Below, in pieces: positions 37,000 to 49,500 of a stretch of DNA of 64,000 nucleotides. Location: positions 16,153,203 to 16,217,202 of the forward strand of contig CM031869.1 in NCBI GenBank assembly GCA_018697195.1, given 5' to 3'. The stretch comes from Certhia americana. Its lineage: Eukaryota; Chordata; Aves; Passeriformes; Certhiidae. Both the position numbers and the translations under genes were made by a program. The notes under the pieces are model-generated. The model had not been told where the DNA came from, made no database searches, and was given only the letters and a program-made list of their open reading frames with translations. Each line of letters opens with the position of its first letter. The stretch's first letter is position 1.

Positions 37000-37213
37000 T
37001 CAGACGAGCACTGGAGGAGTCTGAGACTTCTGTGTAACAAAGACCTCCTTTCTGGGTGAAAGATTTTACAACTGAGCCATGTCCAGTGTGTGAGGATTTT
37101 GTATGACATGTCCAACCAAATGGCAACTGAATGCAACTAATCCCACCTCTTCTTCCCAGAAGATGCTGGTGGACCTTTGTTTCATTTTGGAAGCATGTCA
37201 ATATTTTAATAAA
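37000..37213 (+). other. KCNIP1: KCNIP1 proximal 3' UTR with first AATAAA
   Basis: The first canonical polyadenylation signal downstream of the stop is at 37208-37213, giving a 3' UTR of about 0.23 kb. Further AATAAA copies occur at 38142, 40057, 40764 and 41411. The last is followed by a GT-rich stretch typical of a downstream element, so a longer 3' UTR reaching about 41.43 kb is possible. Usage cannot be read from sequence. Confidence 0.55.
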
Positions 37214-40200
37214 TCCCAACAAGAATGAACTGCTGCTCAAAGTTCAATGAGTAATACAGAGCATTGTTTGCTAGGCACAAATCCTGCTTTTAATCTAGCA
37301 AGCTTAATTCCCTATGATAGCACATGTTGATAGCTATTCAGCCATCTCTTGCAAGTGACAACTCAGTCCATACCTTCTTTTGGCACAATGTTCTATGGAT
37401 GCCTTGCTGTTAATCTGCTTTGACAAAGACTGCCCTGGTAGATTTGGGTTGTGATAAAATTGTAAACAGTCAATGTACCTGGCATATTAAATAGGCAACC
37501 CATGCAGCCAGTATCCCAATTTCTGCAGAGATCCTGCTTATCCTCTCACATGCACTGGTGCCACTATGCTGAGTTAAGTGGAGTTCTTCCTGAACAGGTT
37601 AACCAGGTGATCTTCATGCCAGGGTGAGCCAGAAAGGAGCAGAACATGTTGCACATATTAGTATAAAAGTACAGAACAAATCCTGTTCAGGAATAGTAAG
37701 TTCCCAAGGGTGTAAGGGCTGGTACAGAAAGATGAGCACCTGCTCTGGTCCCAGCCACCTGCTGAGTCCCAGGGACAGCAGGTGATGCTCCACTGTGCAT
37801 CTCAAGAGCACCATGGCCAAGTGCTCTGGTCCTTTTGCTATAGTTTGGCACACACTTCCTAGGTTCATCACTGGATGTTACATTGCCCCCTTTATGGATT
37901 TATTTAAGCTTTCTTGTTTGACTTAGTGAATAACAGAGATGTAGCTGTGTTTCAGCATACAGACCTTGGCACCCTCAAGTGCCCAGCAGATTTGATTGGA
38001 AGCTCTTGAATTGTTATTAGCCTCAGAATCAGCTGACAGGCCCGTATTTTTTTCCTACACAGCAGTAGCATGCCTTGTACAAGCCCCATTACTTTTTTAA
38101 TGCCAAGTAGAGTATTGGTTTAGAGGTTTGGTTTTTTAACTAATAAAACAGAAAAGCTCATGCAGTGAATTTACACCAAGGTTGGATGATTTGTCAGCTG
38201 AGGAATGGCAGAGCCTTCTATAAAGAAGCCTCTTAGGAAAGCTGACTCACCAGACTGCCATTACAATCTCCAGGCAGACAAGGGCTGAGAAGCCAAGGGA
38301 AGGAGGAAGCAGTCATCTTTTCCAGCTGCTCAAACAATGCAAATGGGACAGTCCCTGCCATAGTGCTGCATCACTCCCATCCAGTAAGCATCTATTTTTA
38401 TTGTATCACATACTATATCACAGAAAAACTGTTAGCACTGAAGATATATTTTAAAAATTATGTAAATGGAAGGCTTTTATAATACTGATAATAGAATGCC
38501 TCAGTCCTGCAGCCCTAATTTTATAAAAATTTCATCTATTGAAGCATTCCTGGTTACAGAAGTAGGTCTGATCAGTCCTGGTATAATGAAAATGCCAGTT
38601 CCCAAGATGGGGCCTTTTCCCCTTTTACTGTGCTCTTCTGTGTAGTCTCAACTTTATTTCTGTAAGTTGTCACCTTGTCAGCAAAAGTGCTGTTCAAGTT
38701 TCATGTCTGCAGGAATGACACCTTAGTCCATCTTGTTTATTGCCTTTCATACAAATACCATTAATGAATTCCTCCTAGCAGTGGTCCAGGAGCTCCAGTG
38801 AGAGGCTGGGATTTGCAGGAAGGATGCTATGTGGTGGGAGTACCTTTCCTCCAGTTGTTGGGTATTGTCATTTAGGCTTTATTTGACAGGCACTTGGTAA
38901 AGACATCATTTGTGGCTGAAATAATGCACAGTTTACACTGTTCCTTCTTGATTCTTCTTGCAATCACTTTAGCAAATGGCAGAATTTAATATAATTACCA
39001 GGTTTTCCCTCCCACCAAAACTGCTTAGTCTATTATTCTAATCAGTTGGCTGCAGCAGAGGGAGAAGTGGTCAAGACAATAGAAATTAAGGATTTGAATC
39101 AGGCTAGAAGTGTCTTTTCCTCTAATAGTCTTGCTTCAAGGGTGCTTATGAGATGAGATACACAGACAGAAATGTTTGGAATGTGCCCTTTTCAAAAGAA
39201 GATGTTATTAACTGCATGATGCCATAGTCCCTGAAGCTAAATTAATTTCTGGAGTTACTATGATGAATTTGGCCTCAGCTGTGTTTCCTGTCCCAGCTAG
39301 CAGCAGTTCTGTGGGGCTGCCTTTGTCACCGGGTCTGTCACTGCTTTCTTTTGAGCGTGGCTCCAGCTCAGCAGTAAACAGCTTGTGTCACTTGTCAGTG
39401 TGTGCTGATGTGCATTGCTGAAATCAGGGTGCCAGTACTGATCCTGCGCTTCTGCCATCACCTTTGCTGCTCCACTGTACCTGCTTTTCACTGCCAGGAG
39501 CAATGAGGATGCATCAGGTAGAGAGGAGATGCTGATAGCCACAGAGTCTGCCTTTAGAGGATAACAAGCTTTGATTTGGATCCCATGGGAGGGAGTCAGA
39601 CCCCTTCCACACATCCCTGATGTTCCACCCTGGACTGAGCTCCGTTCTTCACCTGAAGCCCACAGTAGCTGAGACAGGAGCATTTGCAAAGTGTCACCTA
39701 CAGCTGTGTTTTTCCAGACCTCAGATTGCACAATTTGTGGCAGAGTCCTTACATTGCAAACCCAATTTTTTTCCCTGTGTTTGTCCCTGATCCCACTGTT
39801 AGAGCCGGAGGCTGGGATGCACCAGTGCATAGAAGGCATCTGGGTTTTCCATTATCAGCATCTGTCCATGGCAGGTGTGCTCCAGCTGGCAGATGAGACA
39901 TCAGTGACTGTGAGAGAGCTGCTCTCTGCATGGAAATGGCTTTGGGTTTGTTTTTCATGTTTTCTGTGAATGTTACTCTACATAAACTTGTCAAGCCTCT
40001 GCTTGCACATAAACGGGGCTTGTAATATTTATGACAAACACTACTACAGGTTTCTAAATAAAACACACTATGCTACTCCACTCTCCCACCCTCATCAATC
40101 CTTCTGCCAATAGGCAGGAGGCAATTCCTGTTACAGTCAGATTCTCTGTCAGTGCTATCAACTGTGCACGTTTCCTTCAAGTTATGAATGTTTAAATGTC

Positions 40201-41938
40201 TGAGTCAGGGCTCTATTTCACTAGTTACAAACATTAGTCTGCATCTTCATGCCAGCATTTTATAAACAAAGCCTTTCTAACATGCATTTTAGGTAACAAT
40301 CTGTTGACAAATAGAAATGTGATAAATTATATTTAAAAAAAAAAAGTACAGTGACTGCTCTGTGGCTGTTTGTTTTCCTGTTCCTCTGAATGTAACACAA
40401 TATTGTGAGTAACCGTGAACCAAGCTAAAAGCTTGAGACACAAATACCCTGAGGTTCAGGCATTGTGGGCAGTAGCATTTCCTGACTGCACTACATGTTG
40501 AGAACAAACACCCTTGTGTCCATGGGTCACATGAAATGTCACATGGGTCTCTGATGAGATGGCAGCAGCAGTGTGTCAAACTTTTCTTCTTCTTTATGGA
40601 AGTGCCATGAAAGACCTAAGGAAATGTGCAAATAATGTAAATTATGATAACTAAAGCCATGTTAATGGATCAGCCATGTATAGCTTCACTGTTACAAATG
40701 CTATTCTCTAACGGCAATTTGTATTCAATTTTGTTGAATGATTTTAAAAATGTTTGTTTTAATAATAAAAAGAAATACCTGTAGGAGAGTGTCCTTTCTT
40801 AAACCCAATGTGTTTTGTCTCAAGGGACATTGTCAGGTTAAAAATTTGCAATGAAGCTTTTAAAAGTGGGACTCAAACATGTGTACATGGGTGGGGGAGG
40901 CTGTGAAACTGAACTGTGCTGTGAGCTAACACATGCCAATTATTTATTTGCATCACTGATTCAGGGCTGCTCTTACATTTGATGTAGTGACATACACTGA
41001 ACTGATAGTTTGGCCTTTGTGTAAAGTTCAGAAATGTTCTTCTACCTGTACCACTGATAGTAACTTAGGGTAGTGAAAACTGAAAGCTTACAGGCATGTA
41101 AGATTTTCCCTTCCACAGTTCTGCTTAAGTATAAGCAGGAAAGCAGACAATTGTATTGAAAAAAATTGCAAACACTATTTTATGTTTTAGATAAGAAAAA
41201 TAACCTAAAACCTCACAGTGTCCCTTTAGCTTTGGTTTATAAATTAAGCATCCATTCTGACACATGGAGGAATGCAGAAGCCATTTTGCCAGACTATATA
41301 TATGTGTGTGCATATATATATATATGTTTGCTAAACTCCATTTTGTAGGGTATTATCTGTCTACCAGTACATCCCAGGAAAAAGAACATTCATCCATGCA
41401 GAAATATGAAAATAAAGGTGTCTATGTGAAACGTGGTCTTGGTGTCACTGCAGTGCCCGCCCAGCAACCCCTGCTCCCAGAGACAGCAGGGCCCTCTGGA
41501 CAATGTCAGACTGGAATTCTTGCTCCCTCTGCAAGAAGAAGGTGTGCTAACTGTCTGTTGAACACCTCTCTCTCCCTGGGATGTATCCCAGCTGCTGCCA
41601 GGCAAAGCAGGCTTGGGCTCAAAGCACGTGCGTAGGCTTTTTTTTTGCTTTTTGGCTGAGGTTTGTTTGAGTAGCTGGTGAAGCCTGAGTTACTGCTGCA
41701 AGATATTGGACAGCTCTGGTTTTATTCTGAGCCCATCACTATTGCAGTCTGAGCATCTCGTCCTGCTGCTTCAGGGATCCAGTCCATTGCACCTGATGAA
41801 TGGAGAGGCAGTGGGGAGGGAGCAGCCCTGCAGTGGCCAGGGGCTGTCTCTCACTCTGGAGCATGGGGGGGGGGGAATTTCAGGCATGTGCCATAACAGC
41901 ATATTGAAATGTTACTTTTGAATCCAATAATAGCCTGC

Positions 41939-42120
41939 CTTTTTTTTTTGTTTTGGTTTGGGTTTTTTTGGGTTTTTTTGGGGTTTTTTGGGTTTTTTGG
42001 TTTTTTTGGTTTTTTGGGGGGTTTTTTTGTTTTTTGGGGGTTTTTTTGGGTTTTTTTTTTTGGGGTTTTTTTTTTTTTGTTTGTTTGTTTTTTTTGTTGC
42101 TGTTGTTTTTTTGTTTTTTT
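41939..42120 (+). repeat. G/T-rich low-complexity tract
   Basis: About 180 bases made almost only of T runs (4-13) and G runs (1-6) on the + strand, such as TTTTTTTGGGTTTTTTTGGGG. There is no constant unit length. The strand asymmetry is total, with no A or C until a TTGTTGCTGTTG stretch near the end. Confidence 0.95.
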
Positions 42121-42757
42121 ACTGAGAGATTAATTCTGTAACCTTTGCTTAACCATGCAGGTCCAGCAAAGTGGAAAGGGAGGAGGCCTGGACAAGTTGG
42201 CATATGAAGTCCTTTTGTTGTGTCAGATCTGCACTGTGTGGGATCAGGCATGGGAGCGGCAGGAGCAGAAATTCTGTGTGATGGAGAGCTGGTGATGGAC
42301 CCACCCTGGCTGCTTGGCCAGGAGAGATTGGTTCTCTATGAACAGGACCCCTGTCCCCATCACCTCAAGGAGGTGGGAAATAATGAACGGAAGATCTCCA
42401 CAGCCCCAGTGGATAAGGTTATTTCCAGCTTGTTCTGTTTAAACTTCCGTTGTTATCTTGCAGAGGAAAAGTCTCTCTTTCTCCATCTGTTCTTGGAAAG
42501 ACTGGGAATTGCTGTGGGGCTCTGGCTGGAAGCCTCCACAGCAGGAAAGTGCCTCTTGAGCACAGGTTGAGTTATCACATTGCTTGGGACATTCTCCTGG
42601 GGACTCACCTGCTGTCTTGTCCCTGTGCACAGCAGCCTGTGAGGAGCTTGGGGTTCATGGAGTGACCCACACTCTTTGTTCAAGACAAGGGCTTCTGCAA
42701 GGGGTGGACAGGGCTCCTGGTGGTGTGAAGAGGTGTGAGAAACCTGGTGGAGAGGGG

Positions 42758-43560
42758 TGTGAGAAACAAAGCTCACTTTTTAAAATTTTTGAAAGTTTAA
42801 TAAGGGTTAAAAGAGATAGTACCTAGTGCCAGGGTGCCTGACAAACTGCCACAAGCACCCCGTTAGCTCTAACAACTCTTGTTATATACTCTCTCATTGC
42901 ATTGGTCAAATGCACACTAATGAATATTATACATATTCAAACATTTCTTTGAGTTTACATGTTCCAAGAATTCTTTATCTTAGTTCGACTTTTGACCTCA
43001 TCTTCTTACAGTAAGTGCTACAATGCAGATGGGATTTTGAGAATCTTGTATTCTATTTCCTCACAAGGCCCCTTGGTCTGTGGTTTGACAGTTATTGATA
43101 GCCAAAGGGTCAGTGGTAGATTCTTCCTTGTGCTTTCAGTGTTATTTGACTGGTTCTTTTCAATGCTAGCTTATCATACAGATGTTATAGCTCTTTTTAC
43201 AAGTACTGTCAATCAACATTAGATATGTCACTATTGTTAGTCAGTTACAAAAATAAAGGCATTAGTTATTATTTTACAACTACAATTACTTCTGCAAAAG
43301 GTAATGTTATAATACACAGTACACAGCCTCTATTTCAATATTTTGTCAAAGCTTAAACTCTATTTATCACACTAAAATATACAATCTACACAGGGATTAG
43401 GGTATTGACCATAGAAGGCTGACAAATGATACTGTATCAAAAAAGATTACAAACTATACTATATCAAAATAATTTACAAAAGCTAATAATAGTGAAAGAC
43501 AATAACTACATAGTTATTTATAATAGGGAGATGTTTCCTTTAGAACATGGGACACTTCCA
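42758..43560 (-). mobile_element. Probable LTR related to the one at 13169
   Basis: The left end TGTGAGAAACAAAGCTCACT followed by TTTTAAAATTTTTGAAAG matches the left end of the 13169-13633 LTR with a few differences. On the - strand a TATATAAC box (around 42893-42900) lies a similar distance inward. The right boundary is not defined and no target duplication was found; the AT-rich interior runs to about 43.5 kb. Confidence 0.5.
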
Positions 43561-46500
43561 AAGTTACTTGTTTGGATTTGCACCTACAGCCATCAGCCAT
43601 GAAATGGAGAAGGGAAACAGCACCAGTGCAGAGCTCCCCTTGCAGGAATCAGCTCTGCTCTGAAGTCTGGCTACAGAATATGGGCCTGAATGGTCACTGC
43701 CCTCACCCAGATAACAAAGCACAAGAAAGAGCCTGAACAATCCCCACAACCATGAGCTCCCTCCCCTGCAGCACAGCTTTTCTCAGGGCATCTCCAAATC
43801 CAGCCCCAGTTCCCTCTGCCGTGACTGATGGAGCACACGAGGGATACACTGTCCCAGCATTTTAGAGTCTGTGTTTGCTCTTTACATTGCAGAGAACCAA
43901 GGAGTGAACACATTGATGTTGTGAAGGATGCAGGGGAAGGGCCCACTGCTAGTAATGTCCAGTCATCTTGTTGTTAAAATATCTGAGAAAAGTTAATGCT
44001 GATCCAGTATTTTCCAGAAGAATAATAAGTTATTGAAAAATGTTGATTAAAAAAAAAAATCCAAGATTGATTTTACAATCCCAGGGTTAAATTGAATTTG
44101 TTGGCATTTTCCCAGAAACTGATCCAACCTTTTTGGTTCTAATTATCTTATTGATTTACTTATAAATCAATATAAATTGAAAATATATAACAGTGTAAAT
44201 ATACATGAAGATAAATGTCAGCGCAATGTTTTCTGTCTGAACAAATCTTTTAAATTTTAGAGAACTCAGAACACAAAGAAATACCAAAGCCTTGTTTTGT
44301 TCACACAGCATAAGCTGTTACTGAATAGCAATTGTCACCAACCACTTAAAAGTAAGAAGAATAATATCCATTGTGGGGGGTGAGCATTGCACTGGTGGGA
44401 GGCACACTATCTGTGCGGTAACCGATAATGAGGAAAACTTTTTGGAAAAACCTATCTGTGTGTATGACAAACTGAGTTGCAAAAATACTTCTAAATTGTT
44501 CTCAATTTTTGTTTCAGACTTTTAAAAATTTACCTCACTTTATTTGCCTTATTTTATTTTACACTAAGCTGTGATATTGTAATACTTAAATCTTGAAGAA
44601 CATCTGCAACAAACAAGTTACTGGATTGCTTTTGGTTCCTTTGGTATTCAAAGGATGGAGATGTGCACAAACAAGATGCTTTGAAATGCAAGGAAGGTAA
44701 GAGATTTCTTTCTCATCAATGCTTTGTAGTGATTTCACCAATGAAATAAAATTAACAGAATATCAAAGATTTTAGTTTCTGTCGTATTTTAGCAGTGACT
44801 ATTTAGTGCATGTCATAAATAAAAAATGGATATATATGGTATAGATTTCAGCAGCTTGTAAGTGTCCAAAAGCAGAATTTCAGAATTTGAAAATCCCCTC
44901 TTCTCAGAGCATTTAATCCCATTTTGGAACAGAAATCACATTCCAGCCTGTGAAGAGGATATTCCAGGGCTTGAACAGCCCTGCTCAGCAGAGCCCAAAG
45001 ACATCACTGCAGAAACAGGTGTGACATTGCAGAGAACTGCAGGTAATTTTAGATACAATGAAAGTCACATTCAAAGGCCTCCTGTTCCTTTACTTGCAGC
45101 TTTACTCTGGGTTTGGTTTGCATTTGCAGCACCTGCGGGAGCTCTGTGCTGACATTGTGGGAGCATCTGGCCAGCTCCTGTGTCCCCAGAGCCCTGCCAA
45201 GGTCTAGAGGAGTTGCTTGTTCCTGGTGGAACTGAATGGAGCCAGAGGACTGGGGAGGAAATTTTGACAGCTGGGAACTGAGGTAGTGTTTCGCAGACTG
45301 GATGTGTCCCTGTGCATTAGCTGTGTCTTTCCTTCAAGGATGAGTCCGTGGAGTGAGGAGATTGTTGTAGGGGTTTGGAGAAAGTTTACAGCAGTGGGCT
45401 GGAGTTGCCCTGGGGGAAGAGCCAGAGGTGTCTCATGGCATTGACAAAACCCTGCCTGGGTCGTGTTAGTAGGGAGAACACAAAAATGTGACAAAGCTGG
45501 TCAAACCTGTTCCCTGTGCTGGGACTTCTGAAGTTTTTTTTTTAGACTTGGCAAAGAAGGGCAATAGTAGTGTTTGGCTGGTCTCTGTGGTTGTGCTTTC
45601 CAGGTATTCTGTATCCTGCTCTGTGGACAACTGAGCCCTGGCTCTACTAGTTTCTTCCTTGTTTCCAATGAGGGGCAGCACTGCAGCTCTCAAGCCCTCA
45701 GCTTCCACCCACCAAAATGCAGAATTGGGAATTAACCCAGGCACTCAGATATTGGGATACTGACATGGGAACATGCAAATGTTCTCCAGTGAAAGTGGTT
45801 TGCTGCTGTAGAGCAGATGCTGGTCATGCCCCGAACAGTCTGTTCCTGGCAAATGGAAAACAAAAGGCTGTAGGTTTGCTCAGAACTGCTGAGCAAAATT
45901 TAATCAAATGCAACTAGAAAAAATATGGTGGTAAGTCCCATTGAATTAGCCTTTATTAGACTTACATTTTCCCTTGCAAATGTGACATGGCATCAGGTAT
46001 GTGTCTCAAGATTGTGCTTTTCAGGGCATCAGAGGGAGGAGTGCAGTGTTCTCAAAGTGGGCCTCAATTTCCCCAAAGCATGTGCAGCAGATGAACCTTG
46101 CAGAAACCCAGCCAGGGTGGCATCTGAGCCACGGGGACAGCTGGGGACACTGCTGTCACTTGTCAATCCACCATGTGACACAGCCCAGCAGCTCTGGATG
46201 CAAGCCCAGATCACCAGGGTTGCCAGACTGGAACCAAAGCTGCATGGCAGTTTTGGGGGACTGCAGCTTCTCCCCTCAGCCATTGTTATGTGAGTGCTGA
46301 CTGCCTGCATGTGGCACAGAGGCAAACTATAAATAACTGCATAAGCTATTCTTTCCCTCTGATAACAAGGCCAGAACTGCACATCAGCTTTATTCCTTCT
46401 CATGCCAGTCTCTGTCAGGCAGAGATATGGCCCTGGCATACACAAATTCCCTCTGATAATTGTACCAAGGCTCTGCCAGGGCACTGCTGGCCCCCATGGT

Positions 46501-49500
46501 GGGGACATACTAGTCAGTACTATTCCAGATGCCACAAACCTTCCACAGGGGTGTGTGATGATGTGGCGTGACCGCAGATGTAGCAATAGGCTACAGGGTC
46601 TTTAAGGACACAAGACATTTTCTCTCTCTCAGATAATTATCAGTCTCATACCCAAGGGCACATTTTCCATCCAGCTCACAAGTGTTTCCATGATTTTTGG
46701 TTATTTTATTTGTGCCAGGTATGGAGCTTTATACTCTAACAAACATGAACTAAATAATCATGAGGTAAAATGTCAGATCTTTTCCTCCATTTTTATGGAT
46801 TCTCTTTTGGTGTGGTATGTGCATTCCTAGGCAGACAGGTTTGTGTCTCTGACACAGATCAAGATCAAGGATGACCCTGAGAAGAAGTGGCTTGAAACCT
46901 GCTCTATCCCAGATGCCCAAGGAACATCAATCTGGCTCCAGCCCAGAGCCTATGGAGGGCTGACTCCAGCTCCTCAAACACAGAGGGCAGGGATCCCTGC
47001 AGGTAACACGTGCTGAACTGTGGGGAAATTATGGAAAGACTTTTTCTGTTCTTTGAGATGCAAACCTGAAGGTAAGTCTGCAGTGATTTGGTTTTATGCC
47101 TTTAAAATATTTTCACAGTTTTGGGGGAAATTTCTGTTGTAAGATTCTCTCCTTTTCCTTATTTCCACAGTGTTCAAAACAATCTACTCCAAAGGTAAAC
47201 ATTTCAGTGAATGCTTCAGTAAAATGAAAGGTGTGTTTTGTGATACCATTAACAGGTTTGAAGACCTCTGAGTTCATGCCCTCAAAAGCAAGTGCAGCAG
47301 TGTTTTTGGTCAGGCTATTTACACCCCATCAGAGCTCAGAGCTGAGTTAATGTTTCACCCCAGGCTGCAGTAAATTAGGTAAAACAGTATTTCCTCATTC
47401 CCCGAGTTATCCGGAGCAGTCTGCATTGCTCCATTCGCTGAGACAGGAAAAAAACATTGCTTAATCCCTTTTAGCAACTGTTAGGACTATTTTAAAACAC
47501 AAAATATGTTTCTGTACTGCATTGCCTTTTGCTGAGGCATTTTTCAGACTACCAAGCCTCAACCCATGCTAAGTAATAAGAGCTGTCTTCCTGCTGGCAA
47601 ACCTACCAGCACTGTTTGATAAGTTTAGAAAGATAAACCCATGTGAACCTCGGTGATTTTTCCACTTCACTTTGTTTCACCCAAAGCAGGAAAGGCTTGC
47701 TCCTTGGACATTAATTTTGGAAATTCTGAAGAATTCTTTGGGGAAGCTTTTCAAAGAGGTCCTTCCCAGTTGAGATAGCACACACACCAGGCAGCTGCAA
47801 ACCTGTGCCTGAGGGACTCTGCCAAGGAGCAGCTCCCACACCTGCTGTGCTGGAGCTCCTGGGGAAGCACCGTGGGACCTGCGCTCACCTGTAACAGCAG
47901 GGGACAAGAGCTTCAGGTGAGACATTTTTCTGCTCTTTCACTCCTCTGCTGGGAGCACACATATCCCACATGAATAACATGAAGCCACAGTCTTCCACTG
48001 GGCAGAGCTCCTCAGAAGGAATTATTATTCTCAAATAGTGAAAATAATAATAGGAAGTGTTGTTGTATAATCAACATTCAGTCACCTCAGCAGCGAAACA
48101 CTGGGATGTGTCTGTGTCAGCTCTCTGTCACTGCTCAAGACAAAATGGGAACCCAAAAGATTTTGAATTTGGTATATTGTTGCAGTGCTTGGAGAGATGC
48201 TGAGAGCTGTGTGGGTCCCTGCTGCATCCTCACCTCCTAAGGCACTGTGGCTGTTCAGTGGAGATATTGCTGTGCCCCTAGGATGGATCTCACTGGTCAG
48301 TGCCATCTCATTTGCAGAGAAGCATAAAGCAATCATGGATTAATTTAAAGTGTTTTGGGATTTTTTTTCTTACAAATATTCCTCACCCCTCTCTTGACAG
48401 AACAACATAGGCCTAGGTCCTTTGGGGGAAAGTTAAACTAAAAGAAAGCCTTTTAATTAAGCCTTGGATGTTTACGGTGTTCAGAACAGTTCCAAATACC
48501 AGGCACACTCAGCAGAGATAACCTTCTGTCTCTTGAACATGAAAACTAGAAACTAGTACTTACTGCAGCTTATTTAATGAGTACCTAATGATCTGATATG
48601 CTCTCTCTGAGTGTATTTCATCCTACTAACATAAAGGTACACAACTACTTCCAATAAATCCTAGTCTGGTGTAGCTAAAATATCTGCCCAGCTTTTGACA
48701 GCCGAAGTCACTTGTATGGATGAAATATTTATTTAACAAGCTAGGGAGCAAAAAGGAATGACATCATATCAGGTAATAGCTTTGGCTGAAGATAAAACCA
48801 CCATTGTGCATTTATCTGAGATAATAACAGAACATTGTGCACTTAAAACTGAGTGTCCAACTAATTGTCAGTTCCCAAACTCATTCCTGTATCTGACTCG
48901 AGGTTACATCAACCTTCTTTTACATTTAAATTGATTCTTTGTCTTTAAAGTGGAGTTAAAAAGCATGAACACTGGGTGCTGATGTGCACACGGATAAAAT
49001 GTTTTCAGGTTGTAATAGGCAACATGATAATGGAAATAATTAAATGGGGTTACGGATTGGAAAAAACCATGCTTGGTATCAGTCCAGAACTTTTGCTCTT
49101 ACATGAAATGTAGTTCTGGTTCTGGTATGAGCATCACTGGCACGTGGGCCCTGCTAAAAGCACATCGGGTTTGGTGGCAAAGCATTTGCTGTGAGCACTG
49201 TGTGTTTCTCAAAGAGCAGCTGGAACCTGCAGGGCATTTCACAGCAGGATTTGCCACACTGTAGGTAGTGGCCAGTGAGTGGGGGGTCCTGCAGAGTGCT
49301 GGGCACTCAGGAGCTCTGAGGGCCTCAAGGCTGCCCAGGGCTGCTCCTTAGACACAGGATCTGAGGGCATCCCCAGCCCTGCACCCCTGAGCTGGGGCAG
49401 CCTGGCCCCTGCTCTGCCCTTCCATGAGCAGTGAGGATGGCACTTGAGGCACAGAGATGACAGGGCTGTGTTTGCTTGGTTTCTGACTAAGCACTTTAAA

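Noticed and set aside
39297..39839. 180-codon open frame on the - strand
   Set aside because: It lies in the distal 3' UTR/intergenic region, shows no motif or repeat of a known family, and has irregular composition.
41880..42251. Lysine-rich 123-codon frame on the - strand
   Set aside because: It is a direct product of the G/T low-complexity tract.
46029..46586. 185-codon open frame on the - strand
   Set aside because: No recognisable domain, signal or splice context, and overlapping open frames occur on the + strand, as expected in a GC-richer stretch by chance.
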